64,000 nucleotides of DNA from Methylobacterium sp. (GCA_002928875.1 PERO01000020.1:434001-498000); one strand, 5' to 3'. Shown: positions 8,268-22,074, counted from the stretch's first letter. Numbers and translations are program-made. Notes: a model not told the origin generated them from the letters alone.

Positions 8268-9514
8268 GAGCGGTAATCCCCGTTGATCTCGACATAGGCC
8301 TTGGTGAGATCGCAGGTATAGGCCGTCGCCTTGCCGCGCCCGAGCCCCAGCGACACCGTGATGTCGATGGCGTCGCCCTTCATGTAGGCCGAGGTGGCGG
8401 CCTCGTCGTAAGCCGGGTCGCGCGCGCCCTCATGCGCGACGCGGATGCCGCCGAAGGCGATGGAAATCCGGTCGCGGTCGGCCGGCTCGCCCGCCTTGCC
8501 GACGGCCATGACGATGCGCCCCCAATTGGCATCCTCGCCCGCCACCGCCGTCTTCACGAGCGGCGAATTGGCGATCGACATGGCGATCTTCTTCGCGGAA
8601 CGGGCCGAGACAGCGCCCTCCACCTTCACGGTGATGAGCTTGCGCGCGCCTTCGCCGTCGCGCGCGACCTGCACCGCGAGATCGAGCAGCAGCGCATTCA
8701 GCGCCCGCTTGAAGCTCGACAGGCGCCGATCCTTCGCATCGGTGATTTCCGCCTGTCCGCGCCCCGCCGCCTTGCCGGTGGCGAAGAGCAGCAGGGTGTC
8801 CGAGGTCGAGGTATCGCTGTCGACCGTCACGGCATTGAAGCTCGGGCCGACGCCCTTCGAGAGCAGCGCCTGCAGCGCCGCCGGCGCGATGGCCGCATCG
8901 GTGAACACGAACGAGAGCATCGTCGCCATATCCGGCGCGATCATGCCCGCGCCCTTGGCGATGCCGGCGATGGTGACGGTGACGCCGTCGATCGTCGCCT
9001 TGCGCGTCGCGACCTTGGGGAAGGTATCGGTGGTCATGATGGCCTTGGCGGCATCGAGGAATGCCGTGGGGCTGACGCGCGAAGCGCAATCGGCCAGCAC
9101 GCCCTCGAATTTCGAGGCGTCGAGCGGTTCGCCGATGACGCCGGTGGAGGCGAGCGCCACCTCCTCCGGCATGCAGCCCAGCGCCTTCGCGGCGATCCTT
9201 GCGGTCAGCGCGACCGCCTCGCGGCCCTTGAGGCCCGTGAAGGCATTGGCATTGCCCGAATTGACGACCAACCCCTGCGCCCGACCGCCCGACAGGATCG
9301 AGCGGCACCAATCGACCGGCGCGGAGGGGCATTTCGAGCGGGTGAAGACGCCCGCCATCGCCGTCCCCTTCTCGAGGCGCGCGAGCAGCACATCCGTCCG
9401 GCCCCTGTAGCGGATGCCGGCCTCGGCCGTTGCGAAGGCCACGCCCTCGACGGCCGGCATCTTCGGGTAGGATTTCGGCGCGAGCGGGGAGACGGGAACG
9501 GATTTGCCGGCCAT
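8264..9514 (-). CDS. argJ: ArgJ, bifunctional glutamate N-acetyltransferase / N-acetylglutamate synthase
   Basis: Recycles the acetyl group from N-acetylornithine to glutamate in arginine synthesis. The self-cleavage site of this Ntn-type enzyme is [16 protein letters not shown]: cleavage between Ala and Thr makes the alpha and beta chains. The C-terminal [15 protein letters not shown] is also diagnostic. The 416-residue length is typical. I chose ATG 9514, where [13 protein letters not shown] begins; the open frame continues upstream into the divergent PAS gene without homology. GAAAGG lies seven bases before the start. Confidence 0.95.
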   Translation of the reverse strand: MAGKSVPVSPLAPKSYPKMPAVEGVAFATAEAGIRYRGRTDVLLARLEKGTAMAGVFTRSKCPSAPVDWCRSILSGGRAQGLVVNSGNANAFTGLKGREAVALTARIAAKALGCMPEEVALASTGVIGEPLDASKFEGVLADCASRVSPTAFLDAAKAIMTTDTFPKVATRKATIDGVTVTIAGIAKGAGMIAPDMATMLSFVFTDAAIAPAALQALLSKGVGPSFNAVTVDSDTSTSDTLLLFATGKAAGRGQAEITDAKDRRLSSFKRALNALLLDLAVQVARDGEGARKLITVKVEGAVSARSAKKIAMSIANSPLVKTAVAGEDANWGRIVMAVGKAGEPADRDRISIAFGGIRVAHEGARDPAYDEAATSAYMKGDAIDITVSLGLGRGKATAYTCDLTKAYVEINGDYRS

Positions 9515-9649
9515 GGCCAAGCCTTTCGAAGGAGGGGCGAAGACGGGCTGCCTCTGCCCGAAAGGCGCGCGGCTTGCAAGCGTCGACCCGCAGGGCACCA
9601 AACGGACAACCCGATTTAAATGCGCGCCAAATTCGCGTAGGTTAAGCCG

Positions 9650-10489
9650 ATGATGTACTTCGAAATCTTCGAATCGAATTTCGAAACGCACCTCATCGGG
9701 CCGGAAGCCACGCTTCTGCACCTCCTCTGGACCATGGCGAAAGGCGATCGCGCCATGCCGGACGAGGCCGATCTTCCCGCCGGCCGGATGGAATATCTGC
9801 GCGACGACCTGATGATCCTGAAGCCCATCGGCGACGATGACTGGCTCTACGAGCATTATGGCAAGCGCATCGCGCACCATTCCGAATTCGACATGACCGG
9901 CCGAAAGGTCAGCGACTTCCAGGGCGAGATCCGCGATTTCTTCGTCAAGGTCTACGGACAGGTCTGCCGCGAATTGCGGCCGCTGGCGACCGTGCATCGG
10001 ATGGGCAGCTTTCTCGAACGGCCCCTCTGGGAACGGGTCATCCTGCCGGTGGGTGAAAACGGCAAGCTCTCCCGGCTATACGTCGTGAACACGATCCGCG
10101 AGCAGGAAAAGGAAATCGGGCATCTGTTCGCCCGGGCCCGCGGCCGCGGGTTGTTCTTCCTGCAATTCCTGCGCGACGAGCAGGACAGGATCGTCGATGC
10201 GCAGATCATCGGCGCCAATGCGCTGGCGCGGCAGATGACCAACCTGCGCTACGACGAACTGACGACCACCACGGCCCTGACCGTGTTTCCGCACCTGCGC
10301 GATCTGGGCATCTGGGATCGCTATGTCGAGGTCGGCACCACGCGCGTCCCGGTCGATCTGGTTGTGGATTACCACGAGGACGGCGTGGACGGTCGCTTCG
10401 AAGTGACCGTCTCACCCTATCTCGATGGCGTGATCGTGGATTTCCAGCGTCTGCCGCCGGAGGGGCCGCTCAGTTCTTCGGAGGGTTAG
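9650..10489 (+). CDS. PAS-domain-like protein of unknown role
   Basis: A 279-residue soluble protein. Residues about 45-140 ([20 protein letters not shown] and following) look like a PAS fold of the type seen in short alphaproteobacterial sensors, and [19 protein letters not shown] at the end may be part of a second PAS-like half. No kinase, cyclase or DNA-binding domain is visible, so any output must be through a partner. It is divergent from argJ, and its last 20 bases overlap the convergent PPIase gene. Role unknown. Confidence 0.65.
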   Translation: MMYFEIFESNFETHLIGPEATLLHLLWTMAKGDRAMPDEADLPAGRMEYLRDDLMILKPIGDDDWLYEHYGKRIAHHSEFDMTGRKVSDFQGEIRDFFVKVYGQVCRELRPLATVHRMGSFLERPLWERVILPVGENGKLSRLYVVNTIREQEKEIGHLFARARGRGLFFLQFLRDEQDRIVDAQIIGANALARQMTNLRYDELTTTTALTVFPHLRDLGIWDRYVEVGTTRVPVDLVVDYHEDGVDGRFEVTVSPYLDGVIVDFQRLPPEGPLSSSEG

Positions 10490-11279
10490 GCCGGTCGATC
10501 TTGGCTTCCTTGCGCAATTTCTCGAGCAGTTCGCCCTGGGCCTTTTCCGCCAGCGCCTGGCTCAGGCGGTCCTTCACTTCCGCGAAGGCGGGTGCCGGAC
10601 GGTTGCGCCGGTCCTCGAGCTTGATGATGTGCCAGCCGAACTGGCTCTTCACCGGCGCGGAAATCTCGCCCGCCTTCAGCGCGAAGGCCGCTTCGGCGAA
10701 TTCCGGCACCATGCGATCCTTCGAGAAATAGCCAAGATCGCCGCCACCCTTGCCCGAACCGGGATCCTTCGAGGTTTCCGTCGCGACCTTGGCGAAATCC
10801 TCGCCACCCTTCACGCGGGCATGGATCTTCTTGGCGTCTTCCTCGCCCTCGACGAGGATATGGCGGGCGCGCACCTCCTCGACCGGCGTGAGCTTCGCGA
10901 CCTGCTCGTCGTAGAATTTCTTCACGGCCGCCTCGCCGGTGGCCTTGCTGCCTTCCGTGGCGAAGAGGCGCTCCATCAGGATGCGATCCCGGGCGTAGTT
11001 CATCTTCAGGGTGAAGTCGGGCGACTGGTCGATCCTGGCCTTCTTGGCGGCCTGGGCGGCGAGCTTCACCTCGATCAGGAAATCGACGGCGATCTCCATG
11101 CGCTTCTCTTCCGGCACGTTGGGCAGCTGGGTCAGCAGGTCTTCGAGCGCGACCTTGGCATCGGCCTCGGTGATCGCCTCTCCGTTCACGGTCGCGAGCA
11201 CCTTGGGTGCCTGGGCCAGGACCGGCGACACGGTCAGCACGGAAAGCACGAGGGCGGAAGCAAGCAGACGAACGGCCAT
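10470..11279 (-). CDS. Periplasmic parvulin-type peptidyl-prolyl isomerase
   Basis: A 269-residue exported foldase. A Sec signal peptide (MAVRLLASALVLSVLTVSPVLAQA) is followed by a SurA/PrsA-like N-terminal helical part. The parvulin domain at about residues 135-225 holds VRARHILVEGEEDA, GGDLGYFSKDRMVPEFAEAAFAL and SQFGWHIIKLEDRR. It is expected to help outer-membrane or secreted proteins fold. ATG 11279 gives the signal peptide directly. It is divergent from secA, so export and folding genes share a 299-base upstream region. Confidence 0.92.
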   Translation of the reverse strand: MAVRLLASALVLSVLTVSPVLAQAPKVLATVNGEAITEADAKVALEDLLTQLPNVPEEKRMEIAVDFLIEVKLAAQAAKKARIDQSPDFTLKMNYARDRILMERLFATEGSKATGEAAVKKFYDEQVAKLTPVEEVRARHILVEGEEDAKKIHARVKGGEDFAKVATETSKDPGSGKGGGDLGYFSKDRMVPEFAEAAFALKAGEISAPVKSQFGWHIIKLEDRRNRPAPAFAEVKDRLSQALAEKAQGELLEKLRKEAKIDRPNPPKN

Positions 11280-11433
11280 GAGGGGTCTCCGGATCAAAAT
11301 CCTTTGCCGCGAGCGTTAGCCCAAAGCCCATCCTTTGGCGAGCGGAACCTTGCCGCACCGTCTTCACGCTCGTGCGAGAGTGGCGACAACGGGCCGAAAA
11401 CCTGATTTCGCCGAAGGATTCGCGGCGTCAACG

Positions 11434-11462
11434 TTGACAATCCCGGCCGGCAATTCTTATCT
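11434..11462 (+). promoter_or_regulatory. Probable sigma-70-type promoter of secA
   Basis: TTGACA at 11434-11439 and TTATCT at 11457-11462 are separated by 17 bases, upstream of the secA ATG at 11579 and inside the 299-base gene-free segment between the PPIase gene and secA. The -35 box is a perfect match. No other obvious feature was seen in that segment. Confidence 0.55.
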
Positions 11463-11578
11463 CCCGCTCGCGTCATTCGGCCCCTCGCACGGGGCACATC
11501 GCTTCGTTCCGGGTCCATGCCGGCCGAAGCCAGGGCATTCCGGGCATGATCGCCCGGCGGCCAGGGAAAGAGACATCC

Positions 11579-14464
<2,886 letters not shown>

Positions 14465-14523
14465 GAGACGGCGACCGGGTGACGCGCCTTCCGGCACGGT
14501 GACAGCACAGCAGTTGGCAGCAA

Positions 14524-14554
14524 AACGGCCGGTGCGGTTACCCGCCCGGCCGTT
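14524..14554. terminator. Hairpin between convergent secA and L,D-transpeptidase genes
   Basis: A 9-bp inverted repeat, AACGGCCGG (14524-14532) and CCGGCCGTT (14546-14554), with a 13-base loop, lies 60 bases after the secA stop. The T-run is weak on both sides, so it is probably a 3'-end hairpin of modest terminator strength serving either strand. Confidence 0.5.
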
Positions 14555-14579
14555 CCTGTTCGTCCCCGGTTTACGGAAA

Positions 14580-15971
14580 TCAGCGCCGTTGCGGCGGCAC
14601 CGGCAATGCGGCGGGCGTGCCAACCGTCGGTTCGGTCGCCTCGGATGCGTTGGCGGTCAGGCCGGAGAGCGAACCCAGCCAGCGCGAATAGAAGGCCGGG
14701 CGATCGCCCTTCCGGTCCTCGGCCACGAGCGCGGTTGCCTGCACCGGGGGCGGGACGGCCACGGGCCGGATGGTGGTTTCCGCCAGCCGCGTATTCGCCG
14801 GAGCCGGGGTCGAAGCCGGGGCGCTGGCGATGGCCGTACCGCCCGACGGCGCGCCCGATGCCGGCGCGGCAGGATCCGAAGCGAAACGCTCGCGATGCGC
14901 CAGAGCCAGCAATTGCTGGCGATTGAGGCCCCGGGCCTTCTCGGCCGGAACATCGACCGGCCCGATATCGAGCGCATCGGGCTGGGAGACCTCGGCCACG
15001 CGGGACACGCCCTGCGGCACGGTCGAGGCGCGGGAAACGTGTTCGCTCCCCACGGAGGCAAAGACCGTGTGCTTGAAGGACGGATGCTGGTCGCCATCCT
15101 GATAGATGCGCTTCAGCGCCTTGTGGCCGGCCTTGGTGAGTTCCGCGACGCGGATTTCGTCCTCGCGCGCCTTCTCGCGTGCCGCCACCGTCACGGCATC
15201 GTCGGCAAGCGGGGTGGTGCAGGTCGCGTTGGCATCCGCAGCGGGCGGCCCGAAGCGATACTTGCCGTTGCAGGCGGCAACCTCCACTTCGCGCTTCGAT
15301 ACCTCGAAGCGGTCGGCGCCTTCCTTCAGGTTCTTCCAGAACGGCAGATTGTCATCGGCACGGTATTTCGCGAGATTTTCCGGGGTGAACCGGAACGGGA
15401 AGCTCTGCATCTGGATGGCCTTCTGGCCACCGGCGAAGCTTTCGCGCGCGAGCGCATAGATGTCGGCGATCTGCTTGTCGGTCATCGAGAAGCAGCCGCG
15501 CGACGAGCAGGCGCCATGCACCATGATGTTCGAGCCGTTGCGGCCGAGCTGACGATCGAAATTGTTGGGGTAACCGACGTTGAACGACAGATAGAACGAC
15601 GAATTCGGGTTCATCATCTGCGGGGTGATGGCGTAGAACCCCTCCGGAACCTGCCGGTCGCCTTCCGCCTTCTTCGGGCCGAGCTGGCCGGACCAGCGGC
15701 AGATGGGGAAGGTCTTCAGAAGCTTGTATTCGCCGGAATTGTCGGCCTTCCAGATCTCCAGTTCGCTTTCCTTCTTGTAGGCGCGAATCAGGATGGGTGA
15801 GGCCTTCGAAAGGCCCATTTCGGTCATCTTGCTCTGGATTTCCGGCGAGAGCGCGACCCAGTGGCGGGAATCGCGCGGCAGATAGCTGCTGTCATTGCAG
15901 CCGGACAGCACGAGGGCGGCGGCCAGCGCTCCCCCCAACCCGATCGCACGCCCCGAAACCGAACGCATCAT
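14580..15971 (-). CDS. L,D-transpeptidase (YkuD/YafK-like) lipoprotein
   Basis: A 463-residue envelope enzyme. The lipobox LSGC ends at Cys25, so it should be a lipoprotein. The YkuD catalytic signature is VHGACSSRGCFSMTD, with His152 and nucleophile Cys160. The fold is of the YafK type (IRAYKKESELEIWK, FPICRWSGQLGPKKAEGD). The last 200 residues are Ala/Pro/Thr-rich and probably disordered, reaching across the periplasm. It may link peptidoglycan stems or anchor proteins to peptidoglycan; which one cannot be told from sequence. Convergent with secA. Confidence 0.88.
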   Translation of the reverse strand: MMRSVSGRAIGLGGALAAALVLSGCNDSSYLPRDSRHWVALSPEIQSKMTEMGLSKASPILIRAYKKESELEIWKADNSGEYKLLKTFPICRWSGQLGPKKAEGDRQVPEGFYAITPQMMNPNSSFYLSFNVGYPNNFDRQLGRNGSNIMVHGACSSRGCFSMTDKQIADIYALARESFAGGQKAIQMQSFPFRFTPENLAKYRADDNLPFWKNLKEGADRFEVSKREVEVAACNGKYRFGPPAADANATCTTPLADDAVTVAAREKAREDEIRVAELTKAGHKALKRIYQDGDQHPSFKHTVFASVGSEHVSRASTVPQGVSRVAEVSQPDALDIGPVDVPAEKARGLNRQQLLALAHRERFASDPAAPASGAPSGGTAIASAPASTPAPANTRLAETTIRPVAVPPPVQATALVAEDRKGDRPAFYSRWLGSLSGLTANASEATEPTVGTPAALPVPPQRR

Positions 15972-16121
15972 GCCTCTACCCGTCCTCAGCCCGGGGCCAT
16001 AATCCCGGCTCGTCTGTGCGCTGACTATGGCGCTACCGTGGCATCCTAGCCAAGAGCAAGTTCAATTTCTACGAATCCTGCCCATAGCCTCAAGGCTTCG
16101 TTAACCGCAACGGCCCGCCAT

Positions 16122-17075
16122 TCACAATTTCCGGCCGATCGCGAGGAATTTATCCGCGCGGTTCTCGCGCAACTGCTCCGGTGACAATGCGGCCAGATCC
16201 GCCAGGGCCTGCGCGATGGCCTGGCCGGCGACCTGGATCGCGGCATCGGGCGCGCGATGCGCGCCGCCCACCGGCTCGGCGATGATCCCGTCGATCACCT
16301 TGAGCCGCAGCAGATCCTGCGCCGTGATGCGCATCGTCGAGGCCGCTTCCTGCGCGCGGGTCGAATCATGCCAGAGAATCGATGCCGCCGCCTCGGGCGA
16401 GATCACCGAATAGATCGCATGCTCGAGCATCAGCACGCGATTGGCGGTGGCGATGGCGATGGCGCCACCCGAGCCACCTTCCCCCAGGATGAGCGCGACA
16501 TTCGGCACGCCGAGCGCGAGGCACGCCTCGGTGGAGCGCGCGATCGCTTCCGCCTGGCCGCGCTCCTCGGCACCGATGCCGGGATAGGCGCCTGCGGTAT
16601 CGACCAGCGAGATCACCGGCAGGCCGAAGCGGTCGGCCAGTTCCATCAGGCGCACGGCCTTGCGATAGCCCTCGGGCCGCGCCATCCCGAAATTGTGCTT
16701 CAGCCGCGTTTCGGTGTCATGGCCCTTCTCCTGGCCGATCACGCAGACGGATTGGCCCTGGAAGCGCCCGAAACCGCCGATGATGGCCGAATCCTCGCCG
16801 AAATAGCGATCGCCGGCGAGCGGGGTGAAATCGGTGATGAGCTGGTGGATGTAATGCACGCAATGCGGCCGCTCGGGATGGCGGGCGACCTGCGTCTTCT
16901 GCCAGGGCGACAGCGCGGCATAGACATCGCGCAAAGCCTGCTGCGCCTTGCCCTCGAGCCGGCCGATCTCATCGGTGATCGCCGGGCCCGACTGGCCATC
17001 CGTCAGAGCCCTCAGCTCGGCGATCTTGGCCTCGAGTTCCGCGACCGGCTTTTCGAAATCGAGATAGGCGCGCAT
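16122..17075 (-). CDS. accA: AccA, acetyl-CoA carboxylase carboxyltransferase subunit alpha
   Basis: Transfers the carboxyl from biotin to acetyl-CoA in the first committed step of fatty-acid synthesis, together with AccD. The 317-residue protein starts [20 protein letters not shown] and has the crotonase-like motifs [34 protein letters not shown] and [10 protein letters not shown]. Start ATG 17075 has AAAGGGAAT upstream. It lies downstream of xerD on the same strand after a 113-base gap, a common order in Rhizobiales. Confidence 0.96.
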   Translation of the reverse strand: MRAYLDFEKPVAELEAKIAELRALTDGQSGPAITDEIGRLEGKAQQALRDVYAALSPWQKTQVARHPERPHCVHYIHQLITDFTPLAGDRYFGEDSAIIGGFGRFQGQSVCVIGQEKGHDTETRLKHNFGMARPEGYRKAVRLMELADRFGLPVISLVDTAGAYPGIGAEERGQAEAIARSTEACLALGVPNVALILGEGGSGGAIAIATANRVLMLEHAIYSVISPEAAASILWHDSTRAQEAASTMRITAQDLLRLKVIDGIIAEPVGGAHRAPDAAIQVAGQAIAQALADLAALSPEQLRENRADKFLAIGRKL

Positions 17076-17188
17076 GATTCCCTTTCGGAATTCGCCTGTT
17101 CCGGTTTCTGACCCCATGGGGGACCGGAAAGGCGCCGCAAACTGGCGATGCGAGGCGGTCCCGTCAAGCAAAAAGCCTCGAATGCCCG

Positions 17189-18115
17189 TCAGCGCTCGTC
17201 GTTCAGCGGGTGAAGATCGCGCACCATGGCGCGGGCGCGCTCATCCAGAACATGGGTATAGATCTGCGTGGTCGCAATATCGGCATGGCCGAGAAGCTGC
17301 TGGACGATGCGCAGGTCCGCCCCGTTCTGCAAGAGGTGCGTGGCGAAGGCATGGCGCATGCCGTGCGGCGTGAGGCTTTCGACCGCGATGCCGGCCCGGC
17401 CCGCAAGCCGCTTCAGGTCGCGGGCAAAGACCTGCCGCGCGAGATGCCCCGTCGCGCCCTCCGCCGGGAACAGGTAGCGCGAGGGTTCCCGCCCCTTCCG
17501 CCCGTCCATGGCGCTCCGATAGCGCTCCACCGCCTGGCGGGCGGCATCGGTCAGCAGGACGATGCGCTCCTTGTTGCCCTTGCCGCGCACCACGAGGTGA
17601 TCGCGTTTCGCATGGATGCTCGCCGCCGGCAGCGCGAGCAATTCGCTGACGCGCAGGCCGGTGGCATAGAGCAGCTCGACCTGTGCCGCGAGCCGCAGAG
17701 CCGCGAGGCGGGCAACGGGTGTCTTTGCCTCGGTGATGCCGGATTCCGCGGCCTTCAGCAGGCGATCCACATCCTCGAGGGTCAACACCTTGGGGATACG
17801 CATCGTTTTGCGCGGGCCCTTGAGCGTGACGGTCGGGTCCTCGCCCCGATGCCCCTCCGCATAGAGAAAGCCGTGGAACTGCCGCAGGGCGGATAATCGC
17901 CGCGCGATGGTGGCGGCGGCGAGGCCCGCTTCCGATAGCTGCTGCAGGTAGCTGCGGATCGCGGCGACGTCGGCCGTGAGCGGGTCGAGTCCCCGTGCGG
18001 CCAGCGCGCTCGTGTAATCCTCGAGGTCGCGCTCATAGCCCAGAATCGTGTTCTGCGCCGCGCCCCGCTCCGCCGCGAGCATCGCCAGAAAACCCCGGAC
18101 CGGACGCGACGTCAT
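17189..18115 (-). CDS. xerD: XerD-type site-specific tyrosine recombinase
   Basis: A 308-residue tyrosine recombinase that, with XerC, resolves chromosome dimers at dif under FtsK control. The catalytic residues are all present: Arg155 (ATGLRVSEL), Lys179 (VRGKGNKER), His251 and Arg254 ([13 protein letters not shown]), His277 ([10 protein letters not shown]) and nucleophile Tyr286. The core-type N-terminal SAM-like domain is full length. Its place between accA and aroK is the conserved chromosomal one, so it is not a mobile-element integrase. Confidence 0.94.
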   Translation of the reverse strand: MTSRPVRGFLAMLAAERGAAQNTILGYERDLEDYTSALAARGLDPLTADVAAIRSYLQQLSEAGLAAATIARRLSALRQFHGFLYAEGHRGEDPTVTLKGPRKTMRIPKVLTLEDVDRLLKAAESGITEAKTPVARLAALRLAAQVELLYATGLRVSELLALPAASIHAKRDHLVVRGKGNKERIVLLTDAARQAVERYRSAMDGRKGREPSRYLFPAEGATGHLARQVFARDLKRLAGRAGIAVESLTPHGMRHAFATHLLQNGADLRIVQQLLGHADIATTQIYTHVLDERARAMVRDLHPLNDER

Positions 18116-18118
18116 CGC

Positions 18119-18277
18119 TTAGCCCCCCGGATTGACCGGCGCGGCGCGCGGCATCGGCACGGGCACCACAATGTCGCGCGGTTCGGGCTCGACGAGGTTT
18201 CCGAGCGCGTAAAGCCCGCCATAGACGAGCCCGGCCACGATGGCCATGCCGATCAGGACCCGGAGCAGAAGACCCAT
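18119..18277 (-). CDS. Small single-pass membrane protein
   Basis: A 52-residue protein with one transmembrane helix (MGLLLRVLIGMAIVAGLVYGG) and a short Pro-rich outer tail ending PVPMPRAAPVNPGG. A strong AAGGGAGG lies seven bases before ATG 18277, which supports translation. It sits between aroK and xerD, three bases upstream of xerD, where related genomes often carry a small membrane protein. Function unknown. Confidence 0.75.
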   Translation of the reverse strand: MGLLLRVLIGMAIVAGLVYGGLYALGNLVEPEPRDIVVPVPMPRAAPVNPGG

Positions 18278-18445
18278 CGAGCGGCCTCCCTTTCGCCGCG
18301 CCACGCTGCTCCCCTTATCCCGGGCGGAACGATTCGCGGCAAGCCTCGCCGCGACTGCACGCAGAACCCATGCCGGCAACTCAAGGGTAGCCTTCAGGCC
18401 AAATTTCTGCTTCAGGTGCCCGCCGGGAACGGGGTTGGCACCGAT

Positions 18446-19066
18446 ATGGCCGATGAAGCGACAATCCTGCGGGGCGCGGAAGAGCGGGACATTTCCGCCG
18501 AAGCCGGCCTGCGCGCGCGGCTCTCCGGGCGTCACATCGTGCTTGTCGGCCTGATGGGCGCGGGGAAGACCTCGGTCGGCAAGCGGCTCGCCCAGCGATT
18601 GCACCTGCCCTTCGTCGATAGCGACCACGCGATCGAGGAATCGGCCAACATGACGATTCCGGAAATCTTCAAGCTGCGGGGCGAGGCGGAATTCCGCTCG
18701 GGCGAAAGGCGGGTCATCGCACGGCTGCTCGGCGAGCCGCAGCAGGTGATCGCCACGGGCGGCGGCGCCTATATGGACGCGGAAACGCGCATCCGCATCC
18801 GGGAACGGGCGGTATCGGTCTGGCTCAAGGCCGAATTGCCCATCCTGATGCGCCGCGTGCAGCGCCGGCAGGATCGGCCCCTGCTGGCCAATGCCGACCC
18901 GGAAGCCACGATGCGCGACCTGATGGCGAAGCGCTATCCCGTCTATGCCGAGGCCGACCTCTGCATCCTCTCGGACGAGCAGCCGCAGGACGCCATGGTG
19001 ACCCGCGTCATCGAGGCGCTGTCCGGCTTTCTCGAAGCGGACCCACCCAAGGACGACCCCGCGTGA
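18446..19066 (+). CDS. aroK: Shikimate kinase
   Basis: Phosphorylates shikimate in the chorismate pathway. The 206-residue protein has Walker A GLMGAGKT at residues 35-42, the shikimate-binding DSDHAIE and RxxE..FR pattern (FKLRGEAEFRSGERRVIARL), GGGAY, and the lid Arg in RRQDRPLL. ATG 18446 is chosen; about 28 residues precede the kinase core. The stop overlaps the aroB start as GTGA, so the two pathway enzymes are translated together. Confidence 0.95.
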   Translation: MADEATILRGAEERDISAEAGLRARLSGRHIVLVGLMGAGKTSVGKRLAQRLHLPFVDSDHAIEESANMTIPEIFKLRGEAEFRSGERRVIARLLGEPQQVIATGGGAYMDAETRIRIRERAVSVWLKAELPILMRRVQRRQDRPLLANADPEATMRDLMAKRYPVYAEADLCILSDEQPQDAMVTRVIEALSGFLEADPPKDDPA

Positions 19067-20193
19067 ATGCTTCCGGACTTGCCGCGCAGGTGAGGGTCGA
19101 CCTCACCCGCCGCAGCTATGACATCCTGATCGGGCGCGATCTCCTGGCGCAGGCCGGCCCGCACATCGCCGCCCTGCTGCCACGCCGGCGGGTGCTGGTG
19201 GTGACGGACGAAAACGTCGCCGGCCTGCATCTCCCGCCGCTGATGGCGAGCCTCGCCACGGCGAACATCCCGGCGGCGAGCCTCGTGCTTCCGCCCGGCG
19301 AGAAGACCAAGAGCTGGCCGTTCCTCGAACAGGTGGCGGAGCGCATCCTCGCCGAGAAGCTCGAGCGCGGGGATGCGGTGATCGCGCTCGGTGGCGGCGT
19401 CATCGGCGATCTCGCCGGTTTTGCCGCAGCCATCGCGCGGCGCGGCATGAAATTCGTGCAGATCCCCACGACTCTCCTCGCGCAATCGGATTCGAGCGTC
19501 GGCGGCAAGACCGGCATCAACTCGCCGGCCGGCAAGAACCTCGTCGGCGCCTTCCATCAGCCGATACTCGTGCTCTGCGATACCGGCGTGCTCGACACGC
19601 TGCCCCTGCGCGAGATGCGCGCGGGCTATGCCGAGGTGGTGAAATACGGCCTGATCGACCGGCCCGACTTCTTCGAATGGCTGGAGGCCGGCGCTTGGCG
19701 CGGGGTGTTCGCCGGCGGGCCGGAGCGCGAGGAGGCGGTGCGCATCGCCTGCGCCGCGAAGGCCGCGATCGTCGCGCGGGACGAGCATGAAACGGGCGAT
19801 CGCGCCTTGCTCAATCTCGGCCACACCTTCGGCCACGCGCTCGAAGCGCTGACCAGGTATGATGCCAACCGGCTCGTCCATGGCGAGGCCGTGAGCATCG
19901 GCATGGCGATGGCGCATCGCTTCTCCATGCAGCAGGGGCTGTGCTCAGGGCAGGATGCGACGCGGGTGGAGCGGCATCTGGAAGCCGTGGGCCTTCCGAC
20001 CGAGCTGCGCGCCATTCCCGGCTGGAATGCCTCGCCCGCCGCGATGATCGAGGCGATCCGGCAGGACAAGAAGGTGAGCCAGGGAGCGCTCACCTTCATC
20101 CTCACGCGCGGCATCGGCCGGAGCTTCATCGCGAAAGGCGTGGAGGAAGAGCCGTTGCGCGCCTTCCTCGAGGCCGAAAGCCGGCGCGGCTGA
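19063..20193 (+). CDS. aroB: 3-dehydroquinate synthase
   Basis: Second enzyme of the shikimate pathway, NAD- and metal-dependent. The 376-residue protein has the NAD motif GGGVIGDLAGFAAAIARRG, the substrate loop TTLLAQSDSSVGGKTGINSP, and metal ligands in YAEVVKYGLI and LNLGHTFGHALE. The start is GTG 19063, overlapping the aroK stop. The stop abuts the stop of the convergent ABC exporter gene with no bases between. Confidence 0.97.
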   Translation: MNASGLAAQVRVDLTRRSYDILIGRDLLAQAGPHIAALLPRRRVLVVTDENVAGLHLPPLMASLATANIPAASLVLPPGEKTKSWPFLEQVAERILAEKLERGDAVIALGGGVIGDLAGFAAAIARRGMKFVQIPTTLLAQSDSSVGGKTGINSPAGKNLVGAFHQPILVLCDTGVLDTLPLREMRAGYAEVVKYGLIDRPDFFEWLEAGAWRGVFAGGPEREEAVRIACAAKAAIVARDEHETGDRALLNLGHTFGHALEALTRYDANRLVHGEAVSIGMAMAHRFSMQQGLCSGQDATRVERHLEAVGLPTELRAIPGWNASPAAMIEAIRQDKKVSQGALTFILTRGIGRSFIAKGVEEEPLRAFLEAESRRG

Positions 20194-21972
20194 CTATTTC
20201 GCCGCGACCATCTCCGTTTCGGCGCCGACCATGAACTGGGCGCGGGCGAGGGATGCGAAGCGGCCCTTCAGCGCGACCAGCTGATCGAACGTGCCCTGCT
20301 CGATGATCCGCCCCTGATCCAGCATGATGATGTGATCGGCATTGCGGATCGTCGCGAGGCGATGGGCGATCACGAAGGTCGTGCGGCCCTTCATCACTTC
20401 CTCCAGCGCCTTCTGCAGTTTCTGCTCGGTGCCGGCATCGAGCGCGGAGGTCGCCTCGTCGAGAATGAGGATCGGCGGGTCCTTCAGCAGCGCGCGGGCG
20501 ATGGAGAGCCGCTGCCTTTCGCCGCCCGAGAGCGAGCGGCCGCGCTCGCCGACGACGGTATCGAGGCCGTTCGTTTGCCGCTCGATGAATTCGAGCGCCT
20601 GCGCGCGCTCGAGCGCCGCCATCATCTCCTCGTTGGTCGCATCGGCCCGGCCGACTTCGAGATTCTCGCGAATGGTGCGGGCAAACAGCATCGGCTCCTG
20701 GAAGACCACGGCGATGTTGCGCCTCAGCGATTGCAGGGTGAAATCGCGGATGTCGCGTCCATCGATGCGGATTGCGCCGGATTGCGGATCGAAGGCGCGA
20801 TGCAAGAGACCGAGCGTCGTGGATTTGCCCGAGCCGGTCGATCCCACGAGCGCAATGGTCTGGCCCTGCCGCGCCGCGAGCGAGAGATCGAGGATGGCCG
20901 GCCGCTTGCCATCATAGGAAAAACTCACATCCTCGAAGGCGACATCGCCCGTGAGGCGGCCGGCATCCACGGCGTTGGGGCGGTCCTGTACCTGCGGAAC
21001 GGTGTCGATCACCTCGAAGAATTCCTTGAGCTTCGGGCCCTGCATGAAGAGCTGGTTGATGAAGCCCACCGCCGCTTCCAGCTTGCCGATCAGCAGGGTG
21101 GAATAGCCCACGAAGGTCACGATATCGCCGATGGTCGCGAGATCCTGGAGGTGCAGATAGGTGCCGAGCAGGAAGATCGCGGTAACGGTGATGGTCGACG
21201 AGGCGCGCGTCGCGACCGAGACGATCGCCCACCACGACAGAACCGGAAGCTGCGCCGAGAGCAGCCGGTCGATCACCGAGCGCAGATGCTGCAATTCCGC
21301 CTGAACGCGCGTGAAGCTCTGGATCACCGGAATGTTGCCGATGGCATCCGAGGTGTGTTCCGCGAGTTCGGAATGGTAGCCCTCGACACTGTCCTGCATG
21401 CGGGCCGTGCGGTTGACGACGATCGCCATCATGATCGCGAAGAACACGACCAGCACCACCAGCAGCAGGCCGAGCCGCCAGTTGATCAGCAGCGTGAGCG
21501 GCAGCAAAACCACCAGCGCAACCAGCGCCGCGCAATGATCGCGCAGGAACCCGAGCCAGAGCCAGAACATGCCGTTCGCGCCATCGAGCATCACCTTCAG
21601 CGTGCGGCCGGAATGCGTCGAGGTGTGGTAGGAGAGCGGCAGCGTCAGCACATGCTCGAAATAGTTCGCCATCATCTGCAGGCGCTGGCGATGCGACAGC
21701 CGGTCGGCATGCATGGCGATCAGCACGCCCGCGCCGATCGTGAAGAGGCCGAAGACCAGCCAGGCGCCGATCAGCGGCAGCAACTGGTCGACGCTCGGCT
21801 TCCCGCCCGTGCCCTGCGCGGCCGTCAGCACGTTGATGATCTGCCCGAAGAGCCAGGGCTCGACGAACTGCGCCACGGCCAGCAGCAGGTTCGCAAGCAC
21901 GAGCAGCAGCGCGAGCCGCATTTCGGGGCCGAGCTGAAGCAGAACCCGGATATAGAGCCTTGCCAGCGCCAT
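20194..21972 (-). CDS. ABC exporter, cyclic beta-1,2-glucan type (NdvA/ChvA-like)
   Basis: A 592-residue half-transporter with an N-terminal six-helix domain (to about residue 310) and a C-terminal ATPase. Walker A is GSTGSGKST, the signature is [18 protein letters not shown], and Walker B is [12 protein letters not shown]. The membrane part tracks NdvA/ChvA closely in pattern, for example [34 protein letters not shown] and [17 protein letters not shown]. Cyclic glucan export to the periplasm is the likely role. No glucan synthase (ndvB) is in view, so substrate is inferred. It is divergent from motA. Confidence 0.85.
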   Translation of the reverse strand: MALARLYIRVLLQLGPEMRLALLLVLANLLLAVAQFVEPWLFGQIINVLTAAQGTGGKPSVDQLLPLIGAWLVFGLFTIGAGVLIAMHADRLSHRQRLQMMANYFEHVLTLPLSYHTSTHSGRTLKVMLDGANGMFWLWLGFLRDHCAALVALVVLLPLTLLINWRLGLLLVVLVVFFAIMMAIVVNRTARMQDSVEGYHSELAEHTSDAIGNIPVIQSFTRVQAELQHLRSVIDRLLSAQLPVLSWWAIVSVATRASSTITVTAIFLLGTYLHLQDLATIGDIVTFVGYSTLLIGKLEAAVGFINQLFMQGPKLKEFFEVIDTVPQVQDRPNAVDAGRLTGDVAFEDVSFSYDGKRPAILDLSLAARQGQTIALVGSTGSGKSTTLGLLHRAFDPQSGAIRIDGRDIRDFTLQSLRRNIAVVFQEPMLFARTIRENLEVGRADATNEEMMAALERAQALEFIERQTNGLDTVVGERGRSLSGGERQRLSIARALLKDPPILILDEATSALDAGTEQKLQKALEEVMKGRTTFVIAHRLATIRNADHIIMLDQGRIIEQGTFDQLVALKGRFASLARAQFMVGAETEMVAAK

Positions 21973-22059
21973 GGCGTTTTACCTTTCAGACATGCCGGAT
22001 ATCCGCGGCTTATCGCCAAGACACGATGAACGCCACGTGAGCGGGCAAATGTTTAACGC

Positions 22060-22074
22060 TTAACCGTTCCTTTA
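22060..22074. promoter_or_regulatory. Candidate CtrA-type site upstream of motA
   Basis: TTAA at 22060-22063, seven bases, then TTTA at 22071-22074. This is one base off the TTAA-N7-TTAA consensus of the cell-cycle regulator CtrA, which controls motility genes in many Alphaproteobacteria. It lies 84 bases before motA in the 185-base divergent gap to the exporter gene. A single near-match in a short search is weak evidence. Confidence 0.3.

Noticed and set aside
17189-18115. Mobile-element integrase
   Set aside because: The sequence and its accA/aroK context are those of the core recombinase XerD. No att repeats or cargo genes flank it.
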